This document shows positions 8,561-16,931 of a stretch of 64,000 bases of DNA, one piece after another (the stretch's first letter is position 1; each line of letters begins with the position of its first letter). Source of the stretch: Gimibacter soli (GTDB taxonomy: Bacteria > Pseudomonadota > Alphaproteobacteria > Sphingomonadales > Kordiimonadaceae); contig NZ_CP116805.1 of assembly GCF_028463845.1 (NCBI RefSeq), forward strand, positions 620,001 to 684,000, read 5' to 3'. The notes beneath the pieces are model-generated. The model was not told the origin of the DNA. It worked only from the letters and a program-made list of their open reading frames with translations, and searched no databases. The position numbers and the translations under genes were made by a program.

Positions 8561-9397
8561 ATGCCGCATCTTCTGTTGATGGAAGGCAACCCGGCTGGCG
8601 TGCGTGCCAAAGCCGACAAGCTTCAGGTCCGCTCGGCGAGCGAGGTTTACGCGACCGCCATCCACGCTCATTTCCCCGATATCCGCCTGACCGTGATCAA
8701 CGCCGCCGACCCCGACGCCGCCTTGCCCGAGGGCATGGGGCTTGGCGATTTCGACGGGATGGTGATCAGCGGATCGAGCCTTCGGGCGTTCGAGGATGAT
8801 CCCGGCATCACCCGCCAGATCGATCTCCTGAAGGCTTATTGCGAAACGGGGAAGCCGGTGCTGGGCAGCTGCTGGGGCCTGCAGATCGCGGCAATTGCTG
8901 CAGGCGGCGAAGTGGCGCCGAGCCCCATCGGCCGCGAGATCGGTTTCGCCCGCAAGCTGACGCTGACGCCGGCGGGGCAGGTCCATCCCTATTTCAACGG
9001 CAAACCGGCAAGCTTCGATGCGCCCTGCATCCATTATGACGAAGTAAGCCGCCTGCCCGCTGGTGCCACGCTCCTCTGCGGCAATGCCCACAGCCCGGTG
9101 CAAGGCGCCGTGATCCCGATTGCAAAATCGGAAGTCTGGGCCGTGCAATATCACCCCGAGTTCGATCTCGCCCAGATGTCCATGCTGTTCCGCCTGTATG
9201 GCCGGGACCTGATGGAGCAGGGTTTTTTTGAAACCGAAGACCAGGCGGCAAGCTACCGCGGCCATATCGATGCGCTGGTCGCGGACCCCGCAAACAAGTC
9301 GGCCGCATGGCAGCTCGGGATTGACGCGGACATCATCGACGATGAAAAGCGCCGCGCCGAGATCATCAACTGGGTGCGCCACCGCATCCTCAAATAA
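8561..9397 (+). CDS. Class I glutamine amidotransferase-family hydrolase
   Basis: The product is 278 aa, a stand-alone GATase1 domain. The catalytic triad is visible: Cys104 in GSCWGLQ, and His198 and Glu200 in QYHPEF. There is no synthetase domain, so it does not feed ammonia in cis. Stand-alone proteins of this type act as gamma-glutamyl amide hydrolases (PuuD-like, or the AtdA2/TdnT proteins next to aniline dioxygenase). A glutamine-synthetase-like ligase is encoded at 11834, which makes a glutamylation/deglutamylation pair plausible. CAGGAGA precedes the ATG by 7 bases. The gene ends at a perfect hairpin shared with the convergent dioxygenase gene. Confidence 0.85.
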   Translation: MPHLLLMEGNPAGVRAKADKLQVRSASEVYATAIHAHFPDIRLTVINAADPDAALPEGMGLGDFDGMVISGSSLRAFEDDPGITRQIDLLKAYCETGKPVLGSCWGLQIAAIAAGGEVAPSPIGREIGFARKLTLTPAGQVHPYFNGKPASFDAPCIHYDEVSRLPAGATLLCGNAHSPVQGAVIPIAKSEVWAVQYHPEFDLAQMSMLFRLYGRDLMEQGFFETEDQAASYRGHIDALVADPANKSAAWQLGIDADIIDDEKRRAEIINWVRHRILK

Positions 9398-9408
9398 TGC
9401 CAATGAAA

Positions 9409-9441
9409 AAGGCCGGACAGGGGTGCAATCTGTCCGGCCTT
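9409..9441. terminator. Shared terminator hairpin of two convergent genes
   Basis: A perfect 12-bp stem (AAGGCCGGACAG with CTGTCCGGCCTT) has a 9-base loop. On the minus strand it runs into TTTTT, so it is strongest for the dioxygenase gene; it can also stop transcripts of the amidotransferase gene. Confidence 0.78.
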
Positions 9442-9468
9442 CAGCTGTCGGGATAGGATCGAGGGGGA

Positions 9469-10344
9469 TCAGCCCGTCCAGCCGTTTTCGGGACGGTCGA
9501 ACCAGACATGCACCTGGCTTGTCCCGATGGAATTCTCGTAATCACTGAACAGCCGGCCCTTGCCGTGGCAGTCACGCCCGCCGATAGCGGCTGCCATCAT
9601 CAGATAGTGGCCGAACCCGCCCTCGGGGCGGTGCTTGTAAAACTCGGGCATTGTGTCGATGACGCGGGCATGGTCGCCCTTGGCGAACCAGTCGATTCGC
9701 TCAAGGTCTGCCTCACGCGCGGCGGCGGTGAAGATATGCTTCGGGTCGGATGCTTCGTGCTTCGCCAGTTCCTTCAGGGGATAGAAGGTGTGGCTCATCG
9801 AACCGCTGGCCAGCAGCACCACGCGCTTGCCGGATTTGCGGATGGCCTCGCCCACCCCGCGCCCGACCGAGAGATAATCGTCGGCGTCGGCGGTCATGCA
9901 CACGCCAATGCTCAGCCATTCTTCGCCTTTTTCGAGATAATGGGCGAGGTTCACGGTCGGATAATGGATCGGCAGGTAGGGATCATCAATCGGCGTGCAG
10001 GGTGTGCCCTCGGCCTTCACGCATTCGGCGATCGACCGCGCGAGATCGGGGTTGCCCTTGAGGTCATAGGGCACCTGACACATGCCGCGCGGCAATTCTT
10101 CGGACGTATATTTGCCGGTGCGGCGCGCGTGCGCGGTGACGATGAATTCAACCGTCGTCGCCCAGTGGGTGTCGAACACGATCACCGTATCGGGCTTCAG
10201 CACATCCAGTACTTCCTCGCGCAGCCGGTGAAAGCCGGTGACGAGGGAGATTTCCTTTCCCTCGTTCAGCTCATAGCGGATTTCCTGCGGCAGCATGATG
10301 GTCGGCACGTGTGATACAAGGCCGGCCCCGACAACTTCTCCCAT
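9469..10344 (-). CDS. LigB-superfamily extradiol dioxygenase, HpaD-like
   Basis: The product is 291 aa. It resembles E. coli-type HpaD (3,4-dihydroxyphenylacetate 2,3-dioxygenase) at several blocks: IVFDTHW, YTSEELPRG, LKGNPDLARSIAE, LLASGSMSHTF and MPEFYKHRPEG. The iron ligands of the class III extradiol enzymes line up as His12, His60 and Glu241, and His185 matches the catalytic acid/base. It should use Fe(II) and O2 to open a catechol ring at the bond next to the diol. The exact catechol is not known. It is a single-gene unit divergent from the P450 operon, with a 182-base gap between. Confidence 0.88.
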   Translation of the reverse strand: MGEVVGAGLVSHVPTIMLPQEIRYELNEGKEISLVTGFHRLREEVLDVLKPDTVIVFDTHWATTVEFIVTAHARRTGKYTSEELPRGMCQVPYDLKGNPDLARSIAECVKAEGTPCTPIDDPYLPIHYPTVNLAHYLEKGEEWLSIGVCMTADADDYLSVGRGVGEAIRKSGKRVVLLASGSMSHTFYPLKELAKHEASDPKHIFTAAAREADLERIDWFAKGDHARVIDTMPEFYKHRPEGGFGHYLMMAAAIGGRDCHGKGRLFSDYENSIGTSQVHVWFDRPENGWTG

Positions 10345-10485
10345 CCCGTCTCTCCTTGGTGATCAGGAACCATGATGGGAATTTAACGCAACAGATGCAA
10401 AGCAACAGGGGTGGGGGCCTATTCTGTCCACATCTGCTAAGACGGGCTTCTGTGGCCCCGGTAACGTCCTCTCAATGGCCTTTTT

Positions 10486-10502
10486 GCTGCACTTGTTGCA
10501 GC
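10486..10502. promoter_or_regulatory. Palindrome upstream of the P450 operon
   Basis: GCTGCA-N5-TGCAGC is a perfect inverted repeat ending 24 bases before the P450 start codon, in the gap shared with the divergent dioxygenase gene. It is a candidate operator; no protein can be assigned to it. Confidence 0.35.
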
Positions 10503-10526
10503 GCGTTAGCTTGAGGGGACTATTCT

Positions 10527-11807
10527 ATGAGCAGCGCCTGGAAATACCCGTTCGTTCAATCGGCGGACCCGCATATCGACCTGTCGTCACAGGATGCCTT
10601 CAACCAGGGGGCACCCTTGTCCACTTTCGCCCGCATGCAGGATGAAGGCGAAATCACCTGGACCGAAGAAACCGGTGGTCGCGGCTTCTGGTCGGTAACG
10701 CGCCTTGAAGACATCATGGCGCTGAACCGCCAGCCCGATCTCCTGAGCTCCGCGAAGGGCATCCGGATCGAGGACCAGACGGAAGAAGAGTATGAAGCGC
10801 GCAAGACGTTTCAGGAAACCGACCAGCCCGAGCATACCTATTTCCGCATGCTGGTGAACAAGGCCTTCTCGCGCAACCAGGTGGCGCTTTTCGAGGATCA
10901 GATCCGCGAAATCACCGGCGACCTGATCGACAAGTGCCTGCAGATGGGCGAATTTGACGCGACCCACGAAATCGCCCGCCAGCTGCCGATGCGGATGCTT
11001 GGCCAGATCATCGGCGTGCCGCAGGAAGACACCGACTGGCTCGTTGAAAAGGGCGATGCGCTGATTTCGAACGCCGATCCCGAATATACCGATTTCGTGG
11101 TCGACAAGATCGACACCGAAGAATATCGCCTGCTGCCCTTCCGCTCGCCGGCCGCGATCGAGCTTTTCGATTATGCGAACGACCTCTTGAAGCGGATGGA
11201 CGAGGGCGAAAGCTTCGGGGTTCTCAATCTCGTGCTGCAGAAAACCAAGGACGGTCGCAGCATGTCGCATGATGAGTTCCGCAACTTCTTCTGCCTTCTG
11301 GTGGCGGCCGGCAACGATACGACGCGCTACAGCATCGCGGCATCGATCCACGCGCTTGCCAACCAGCCGTCGCTGCTGCAACAGCTCAAGGATAATCTCG
11401 GCAACGAGGAATTCATGATGACAGCAGCGGACGAGATGATTCGCTGGGCCTCGCCCACCACCCACTTCCGCCGCACTGCCACCCGCGATTTCGAGCATGG
11501 CGGCAAGACGGTGAAAAAGGGCGACAAGGTGGTGCTGTGGTTCACCGCCGGGAACCGTGACACGCGCGCCTTTGACAATCCGAACGAGATTGACCTGACC
11601 CGCAAGCCGAACCGGTTTGTCTCCTTCGGGCAGGGCGGCCCGCACGTGTGCCTTGGCATGTGGCTCGCCAAGCTTGAAGTGCGGATCGTGCTGGAGGAAC
11701 TGGCGCGGCGCGTCGGCACACTCGAACAGACGGCCAATCACGATTACCTCAGGTCCAACTTCATCCTCGGGATCAAGCATCTGCCCGTGCGCATGACGGC
11801 AGCCTGA
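10527..11807 (+). CDS. Cytochrome P450
   Basis: The product is 426 aa, a soluble bacterial P450. The oxygen-activation helix reads VAAGNDTTR (residues 259-267), the ExxR pair is Glu303 and Arg306, and the heme-ligating loop is FGQGGPHVCLG with Cys375. The AGNDTT form and surrounding blocks recall the CYP125/CYP142 to CYP108 group of class I enzymes that oxidise sterols, terpenes or aromatics; the substrate is unknown. It would take electrons from the ferredoxin pair at 4630-6215. It heads an operon with the glutamine-synthetase-like gene (26 bases downstream) and an aldehyde dehydrogenase. Confidence 0.95.
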   Translation: MSSAWKYPFVQSADPHIDLSSQDAFNQGAPLSTFARMQDEGEITWTEETGGRGFWSVTRLEDIMALNRQPDLLSSAKGIRIEDQTEEEYEARKTFQETDQPEHTYFRMLVNKAFSRNQVALFEDQIREITGDLIDKCLQMGEFDATHEIARQLPMRMLGQIIGVPQEDTDWLVEKGDALISNADPEYTDFVVDKIDTEEYRLLPFRSPAAIELFDYANDLLKRMDEGESFGVLNLVLQKTKDGRSMSHDEFRNFFCLLVAAGNDTTRYSIAASIHALANQPSLLQQLKDNLGNEEFMMTAADEMIRWASPTTHFRRTATRDFEHGGKTVKKGDKVVLWFTAGNRDTRAFDNPNEIDLTRKPNRFVSFGQGGPHVCLGMWLAKLEVRIVLEELARRVGTLEQTANHDYLRSNFILGIKHLPVRMTAA

Positions 11808-11833
11808 GCGGACAGGACAGGGGAAGCAGGATC

Positions 11834-13129
11834 ATGGACGCTCAGACAATGAAACGTATCCGCGTGCTTTTTGCAGACCAGCTCAATCTGGCACGCGGCA
11901 AGTATATTCCGGAAGATTTCGCACAAGGCGGGGCCGCGCGCTTCTGCATCGGCACCTATGCCGTCACCTACGCCCGCAACATCGTGGACGCCCCCGGCGC
12001 CGGTGTGCTTGAAGGCCTGCCCGATATCGAAGCGGTTTTCGACCCCGCCAGCTATCGCCCCGGATGGGAGCCGAATACCCAGATCGCGCTTGGCGATGTG
12101 CATATGCACCACAAGCCTTCACCGCTTTGCGGCCGCTCTGCGCTCAAGAAGGCGATTGCGGCATGGAAGGCCAAAGGCCTCAACCCGATGATCGGGCTTG
12201 AGGGCGAGGCCTATATCTTCCAGCGCGGTGAAAATGGCGAATGGGTGCCCTACGATACGCCCGGTGCGTTTGTTTACGGCACCGGCCCCTTCACCGACCC
12301 CGCCGGGCTTATCGACGAGGTCTGGGCCAAGGCGCAGGAGATCGGCATCAGGGTCGAATCCTTCAATTCGGAATATGACAGCCCTCAGTTCGAACTGACG
12401 CTTGGCTATACCGATGCCCTGAAGGCCTGTGACGATTTCTTCCTGTTCCGCCAGATGGCGCGGGAAGTGCTTTACAAGCGCGGCTATCTCCTCAGCTTCC
12501 TGCCGAAACCCATCGCGGGTATCGCCGGTAGCGGGCTTCATGTGAACCTCAGCTTCCAGGATAAGGACGGCAACAATGTGATGGCCGATGCCACGGGGCG
12601 CGACCAGCTTTCAGACCTTGTGAAAGGCTGTATCGCCGGCCTTGTGCATCACCACGAAAGCCTGAGCGCCATGCTCGCCCCTATCGTCAATTCCTATGAC
12701 CGGCTACAGCCCGGTGCGCTCAGCGGTTATTGGGCGAACTGGGGTTACGATCACCGCGGTGTGGCGGTGCGTGTGTCGGCTGAGACCGGCAAGGCGGCGC
12801 GGATCGAACACCGGCTTGGTGATTGCGCGGCCAGCCCCTATGCAGCGGTGGCGGCGATCCTGAATGCTGCCTACCTCGGTTTCGAGGAAGGCTATGACCT
12901 GCAACCGGCTGAAGACGGCGACGGGATCGAGACGATCAACACGACCACGCGGCATGTGCCCGCGTCGCTCGGCGAAGCGCTCGGATATCTGAAAAAGGAT
13001 ACTGCCTTTACCGACCGCATGGGCCAGACGCTTATCGACAATTATATTGCGATCAAGGAAGCCGAGATCGAGGAAGTGGCGGGCAAAGACGCCGCCGGCA
13101 TCTTCGACTATTATGCTCCCTTTATCTGA
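11834..13129 (+). CDS. Glutamine-synthetase-like gamma-glutamyl ligase
   Basis: The product is 431 aa with a full GS fold. It matches the GS ATP-site signature (KPIAGIAGSGLHVNLS, residues 225-240) and keeps the acidic metal ligands (Glu123/Glu125 in GLEGEAY; Glu180 and Glu187 in SEYDSPQFE), an NSYDRLQPG loop and IEHRLGDCAASPY near the end. The second His of the common HxH motif is Asn238. It is not the assimilatory GlnA: it lacks the adenylylation-site region and is built like PuuA/IpuC/AtdA1-type enzymes that glutamylate amines. Its place between a P450 and an aldehyde dehydrogenase supports a catabolic role; the amine substrate is unknown. Confidence 0.85.
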   Translation: MDAQTMKRIRVLFADQLNLARGKYIPEDFAQGGAARFCIGTYAVTYARNIVDAPGAGVLEGLPDIEAVFDPASYRPGWEPNTQIALGDVHMHHKPSPLCGRSALKKAIAAWKAKGLNPMIGLEGEAYIFQRGENGEWVPYDTPGAFVYGTGPFTDPAGLIDEVWAKAQEIGIRVESFNSEYDSPQFELTLGYTDALKACDDFFLFRQMAREVLYKRGYLLSFLPKPIAGIAGSGLHVNLSFQDKDGNNVMADATGRDQLSDLVKGCIAGLVHHHESLSAMLAPIVNSYDRLQPGALSGYWANWGYDHRGVAVRVSAETGKAARIEHRLGDCAASPYAAVAAILNAAYLGFEEGYDLQPAEDGDGIETINTTTRHVPASLGEALGYLKKDTAFTDRMGQTLIDNYIAIKEAEIEEVAGKDAAGIFDYYAPFI

Positions 13130-13145
13130 GACCGGAACAAGATCG

Positions 13146-14606
13146 ATGCGTGACAGATTCAGCGTTGGCGACGTGCAGATCAGCCCCGACCATTATATCG
13201 GCGGCAAGCGCGTTTCCTCGCCCGAAACATTCGAAACCCGCAGTCCGATGGACTGGGATCTGCTTCTGGGCAATATCTCGCGCGGGGACGCAAAAACGGC
13301 AGACCTCGCCTTGCAGGCTGCGACCGATGCCTTCCCGGCGTGGGCAGCACTTTCCCCGAAGGAACGGGGCGCCTACCTGCACCGGCTGGCGGACCTGATT
13401 GAGGAAAACAAGGACGCCATCGCCTATGCCGAATGCATGGATATGGCGATGCTTCTGGAAAGCCTGCAGCTTCGGCTCGTGCCGCGCGGCGCGCTCAATT
13501 TCCGCAATTATGCCGATCTCGCGATCGAGCATGAGGAACGCGTGTGGGATTCGAAAGGCACCCACAACAGGGTGATCCGCATGCCGGCAGGCCCGGCGGT
13601 GATCATCACCCCGTGGAACGCGCCCTTCATGCTGTCCACCTGGAAATGCGCGCCCGCCCTTGCCGCCGGCAATACGGTGGTGCTGAAGCCCGCTGAATGG
13701 TCACCGCTGTCGGCAAGCCTGCTCGCTGACATGGCCGACAAGGCAGGCTTCCCGCCGGGCGTGTTCAACGTGGTTCAAGGCTATGGGGCGGAGGTCGGCA
13801 ACGCGCTTGTCTCCGACCCGCGCGCCAAGCGTATTTCCTTCACGGGGTCGGTGCCCACGGCCCGCGTCATCGGCAAGGCGGCGGCAGAGAATGTCGTGCC
13901 GTTTACCGCCGAGCTTGGTGGCAAGTCGTGCCTTCTCGTGTTCGCCGACGCCGACATCGACGCTGCCGCCAAAAAGGCCGCCGGCCAGTTTGACGACAGC
14001 GGCCAGGTTTGCATGGCGGGCACGCGGATTATCGTCGAGGAATCGATTGCCGAGGAATTCGAGCGCCGCTTCCACGAATATACAGACAAGCATGCGATGG
14101 GCGACAGCCGCGACAAGGCGACCACCATGTCGGCCATGATCCACCCCATCCACATCGCCCGCGTTGAAGGCTTTGTGGACCGCGCCCGCGCGAACGGCGA
14201 CACCATCGTGCGCGGAGGCAAACGCCATATCGACGGCAAGCTCTGGTACGAGCCGACGCTGATCAAACCGAAAAGTAACCAGTCGGAAGTGGTGCAAAGC
14301 GAGGTCTTCGGGCCCGTCCTCACCTTCCAGACCTTCAAGACGGAAGAAGAGGGCGTGGCCCTTGCCAACTCCACCGTCTATGGCCTTTCGGGCATCGTCT
14401 ATACGGGCTCCCGCGAGCGCGCGGAACGGGTCGGCCGCATGGTGCGCGGCGGCACGGTCTGGGTGAATACCTTCCTCGTGCGCGACCTGACGGCCCCCTT
14501 TGGCGGCATCGGCCTCAGCGGCCTTGGCCGCGAGGGCGGGCACTATGCCCTCGAATTCCACTCTGACCTCAAGACCCTGCAAATCCTCGAAGGCTCCACC
14601 CGTTAA
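13146..14606 (+). CDS. Aldehyde dehydrogenase (semialdehyde dehydrogenase type)
   Basis: The product is 486 aa, a standard NAD(P)-dependent ALDH. The N-anchor motif is TPWNAPFM, the catalytic Glu256 is in AELGGKS, and the nucleophile Cys289 is in DSGQVCMAG. HpaE-type 5-carboxymethyl-2-hydroxymuconate semialdehyde dehydrogenases look similar, and the HpaD-like dioxygenase nearby would produce such a semialdehyde; oxidation of a glutamylated aminoaldehyde (PuuC-like) is the other option. The ATG at 13146, 16 bases after the ligase stop, is used rather than a far upstream start that would overlap the ligase gene. It ends the P450 operon. Confidence 0.92.
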   Translation: MRDRFSVGDVQISPDHYIGGKRVSSPETFETRSPMDWDLLLGNISRGDAKTADLALQAATDAFPAWAALSPKERGAYLHRLADLIEENKDAIAYAECMDMAMLLESLQLRLVPRGALNFRNYADLAIEHEERVWDSKGTHNRVIRMPAGPAVIITPWNAPFMLSTWKCAPALAAGNTVVLKPAEWSPLSASLLADMADKAGFPPGVFNVVQGYGAEVGNALVSDPRAKRISFTGSVPTARVIGKAAAENVVPFTAELGGKSCLLVFADADIDAAAKKAAGQFDDSGQVCMAGTRIIVEESIAEEFERRFHEYTDKHAMGDSRDKATTMSAMIHPIHIARVEGFVDRARANGDTIVRGGKRHIDGKLWYEPTLIKPKSNQSEVVQSEVFGPVLTFQTFKTEEEGVALANSTVYGLSGIVYTGSRERAERVGRMVRGGTVWVNTFLVRDLTAPFGGIGLSGLGREGGHYALEFHSDLKTLQILEGSTR

Positions 14607-14629
14607 GGGGCCACTCGGGAGCTTTCATC

Positions 14630-14670
14630 ACACCCGGCTTGCGGCACCTGCCGTTTGCCGGGTGTTTTTT
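14630..14670 (+). terminator. Intrinsic terminator of the P450 operon
   Basis: The outer 9-bp stem ACACCCGGC / GCCGGGTGT encloses a smaller CGGCA / TGCCG hairpin and is followed by six T. It lies 24 bases after the aldehyde dehydrogenase stop. Confidence 0.87.
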
Positions 14671-14672
14671 CT

Positions 14673-15011
14673 TCAGTCGAAGATATCGAGACGCAGAGCG
14701 TGGGGCGTGCCCAGCCAGATCACGCCGGTCGTATGGTCGCGGCGCATGTCGTTGCTGACCGGATGGATCATCACGGTCAGGGGGCCGCGCTTTTCTTCCA
14801 GCCATTCGATGACGGCGTCAAGGCGTGGGGCGGGGACTGTCAGCTGGCAGCTGCCGATGGGATGCGGGCCGATGGGCCCGTCATGCAGGCGGCCCATCGG
14901 GATGCGCCATGCCCGTTTGGCGGCGAGACACAGGGTCTCGGCCACCGTTCGTTCGCCCGTGCCGTAATAGACATGGGCATGATAAAGCGCTGTCGGGAGC
15001 GACGGGGCCAC
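14673..15011 (-). CDS. DOPA 4,5-dioxygenase family protein
   Basis: The product is 112 aa, the usual length of the DOPA_dioxygen family (PF08883). It shows the family's histidine pattern: YHAHVYY near residue 12, GPHPIGSCQ at about 47, MIHPVSNDMRRDHTTGVIWLG near the end. Fungal members open the DOPA ring in betalain synthesis; bacterial members are mostly uncharacterised and can cleave catechols. It starts with GTG, 14 bases after the stop of the acetoacetate-decarboxylase-like gene, on the same strand. It is unrelated in sequence to the LigB-type dioxygenase at 9469, so the island carries two ring-cleavage families. Confidence 0.78.
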   Translation of the reverse strand: MAPSLPTALYHAHVYYGTGERTVAETLCLAAKRAWRIPMGRLHDGPIGPHPIGSCQLTVPAPRLDAVIEWLEEKRGPLTVMIHPVSNDMRRDHTTGVIWLGTPHALRLDIFD

Positions 15012-15025
15012 GCGTGCGGCCCCGT

Positions 15026-15826
15026 TCAGAAGTCCGGCAGGGTTTTGCGCGCGAGCGTCGTCCCGGCTTTCCAGGAAACGCAGACCTCGTGCCAGTAGGC
15101 CCCGATCTTTTCAAGGATCGGCAGGCTGGTCAGTTCCTCCACCGGGCTGTCGAACAGCGAAAGTTCGAAATCACCCTTGAAGCAGCGCCCCATCTGGGCA
15201 TCGAAGCCCGACATGGTGACGACCTCGGAAAGGCTGTCGGTGCCGTTCGTTTCAATCGCCGGGTACCAGCGGTTATGCGCCATCGGCAGGCCGTTCACGA
15301 AGCCGGGCTTTTCAGCTGTACCGGTGATGGTGAACACGCCTTCGGCGAGGCGGCGGTCATAGGCCGCGAGCGTGGCGCCGAACTTGCCGCCGACCTCGAG
15401 CCGGGGGCCGGCTTTGCCGAGGGTGACCGGGCGGCTCATATGGATGGAGCCGAGCTTTTTGGGGTAGCCCTGATGCTGGCCGCGGATGATGGCGAAATCC
15501 TTGTCCACCCAGATGAAGGCGCAGCGGCTGTAATGCTTGCCCTGAAACTTGCAGCGGATAACGACGAACATTTCCTTGTACTGGCAGCGCACCGGATCGA
15601 GGATTTCATTGAAATCGTCCGAACAGCTTTGCCAGTCGGCCCAGATGGCGGCAACCGCACCCGGGTCCTCGTCAGCAAGTTCGAACCCTTCAGGGAGAAG
15701 GGCGGCAATCGCCTTGGGGTCGGTGCGATATTCAAAGGTAATCAGCTCGCCCGAATAGTGCCAGGGCACAGGCGGCAGGATGGCGGATTTGCCCGAAGCG
15801 GTGCGCGGATAATAGAAGCCGGACAT
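15026..15826 (-). CDS. Acetoacetate decarboxylase-fold protein
   Basis: The product is 266 aa. It matches the ADC family along its length, including the paired lysines of the active site (GYPKKLGSIHMSRP, Lys123/Lys124), the second being the site where the canonical enzyme forms a Schiff base. It could decarboxylate or otherwise act on a beta- or vinylogous keto acid from ring cleavage. Distant ADC-fold proteins catalyse hydration or aldol reactions instead, so the reaction is open. The ATG at 15826 with GAGGAAAGAGA before it is favoured over a GTG at 15853. It is first in a two-gene operon with the DOPA-dioxygenase-like gene and divergent from the FAH gene. Confidence 0.82.
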   Translation of the reverse strand: MSGFYYPRTASGKSAILPPVPWHYSGELITFEYRTDPKAIAALLPEGFELADEDPGAVAAIWADWQSCSDDFNEILDPVRCQYKEMFVVIRCKFQGKHYSRCAFIWVDKDFAIIRGQHQGYPKKLGSIHMSRPVTLGKAGPRLEVGGKFGATLAAYDRRLAEGVFTITGTAEKPGFVNGLPMAHNRWYPAIETNGTDSLSEVVTMSGFDAQMGRCFKGDFELSLFDSPVEELTSLPILEKIGAYWHEVCVSWKAGTTLARKTLPDF

Positions 15827-16014
15827 GGGAATTCTCTTTCCTCGGATGGTCACTGTTGTTGATTGGACTATCTGTCATGCCCGCGCCGCACGCCAGCAAG
15901 GGCGCGGATTATGGCCTCATATGCTAAGAAAAATGCTGGCTTCGGCCTATTGTGATCCCATGCAAAACTGCGGCCCTCCTGTGCGGGGCGACCGCTGCGA
16001 ATGAGGGAAGCATC

Positions 16015-16899
16015 ATGACTGTTGAATATCGCAAGATCCTCCTGGACGGCTATCCGATCCTTGCCACCCGCGAAGGCGACCAGCTTGTCACCCGTGATGG
16101 CCGCAAGGTCCATGTGGACGAGGCCGTTCACCTGCCGCCGGTGGAGCCGCGCAAGATCATCTGCGTGCATCTGAATTATCACAGCCGCGTCGACGAGTTC
16201 ATGACCAAGCTTGGCTCCTCGCCCACCTATTTCCACAAGCCGGTGACGGCGCTGAATACCCACAAGGGCGATGTGGTGCGCCCCAAGCGCTGCAAATATC
16301 TGAATTATGAAGGCGAGATCGCCATCGTGATCGGCAAGCATTGCCGCAACATTTCGCCCGCTGAAGCGGGCGATTATATCGCCGGCTATGCCGTTTCGAA
16401 TGACTATGGCCTGCATGATTTCCGCGATACGGATGCGGGCTCCATGCTCAGGGTGAAAGGCTCCGATACGCTCTGCCCCATCGGGCCGGGGCTCGTCACC
16501 GGTTGGGACTATAAAAACAAGATGATCCGCACTTATGTGAACGGCAAGCTTGTGCAGGAAGACAATACGGATAACATGGAGTGGGACATGCACTATCTGG
16601 TGGCCGATATTGCCCGCAATATCACGCTGGAGCCCGGTGATGTCCTCCTGTCTGGCACACCGGCAAACAGCCGTCCCGTGCAGCCCGGCGACATTGTCGA
16701 AGTCGAGGTCGATGGCCTTGGCAAGCTGACGAACCGCATTGTTGAAGGCCCCTGGCCGATCCGCGATGATGTGGGCGCCCAGCCGACCGAATCGGAAGAA
16801 GTGATTTCGACGGCGATGGGCGGCGACTGGGAATTCCGCGGCAAGCGCGCTGCGGGCGGACAAGGCGCCCAATTCTACAAATCGACCCTCGAGGACTGA
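16015..16899 (+). CDS. Fumarylacetoacetate hydrolase-family protein (HpaG/HpcE-like)
   Basis: The product is 294 aa. The FAH C-terminal catalytic domain covers about residues 50-270: the metal site is YEGEIAIVIGK, with FHKPVTAL, NDYGLHDF, GPGLVTG and LLSGTPANSRP downstream. Enzymes of this type in meta-cleavage pathways decarboxylate and isomerise the opened ring acid (HpaG) or hydrate or hydrolyse it. GAGGGAAG precedes the ATG. It heads an operon with the second aldehyde dehydrogenase, 32 bases downstream. Confidence 0.9.
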   Translation: MTVEYRKILLDGYPILATREGDQLVTRDGRKVHVDEAVHLPPVEPRKIICVHLNYHSRVDEFMTKLGSSPTYFHKPVTALNTHKGDVVRPKRCKYLNYEGEIAIVIGKHCRNISPAEAGDYIAGYAVSNDYGLHDFRDTDAGSMLRVKGSDTLCPIGPGLVTGWDYKNKMIRTYVNGKLVQEDNTDNMEWDMHYLVADIARNITLEPGDVLLSGTPANSRPVQPGDIVEVEVDGLGKLTNRIVEGPWPIRDDVGAQPTESEEVISTAMGGDWEFRGKRAAGGQGAQFYKSTLED

Positions 16900-16931
16900 G
16901 CCTCGAAGGGCCTGACACAAGAGGAAGCATC

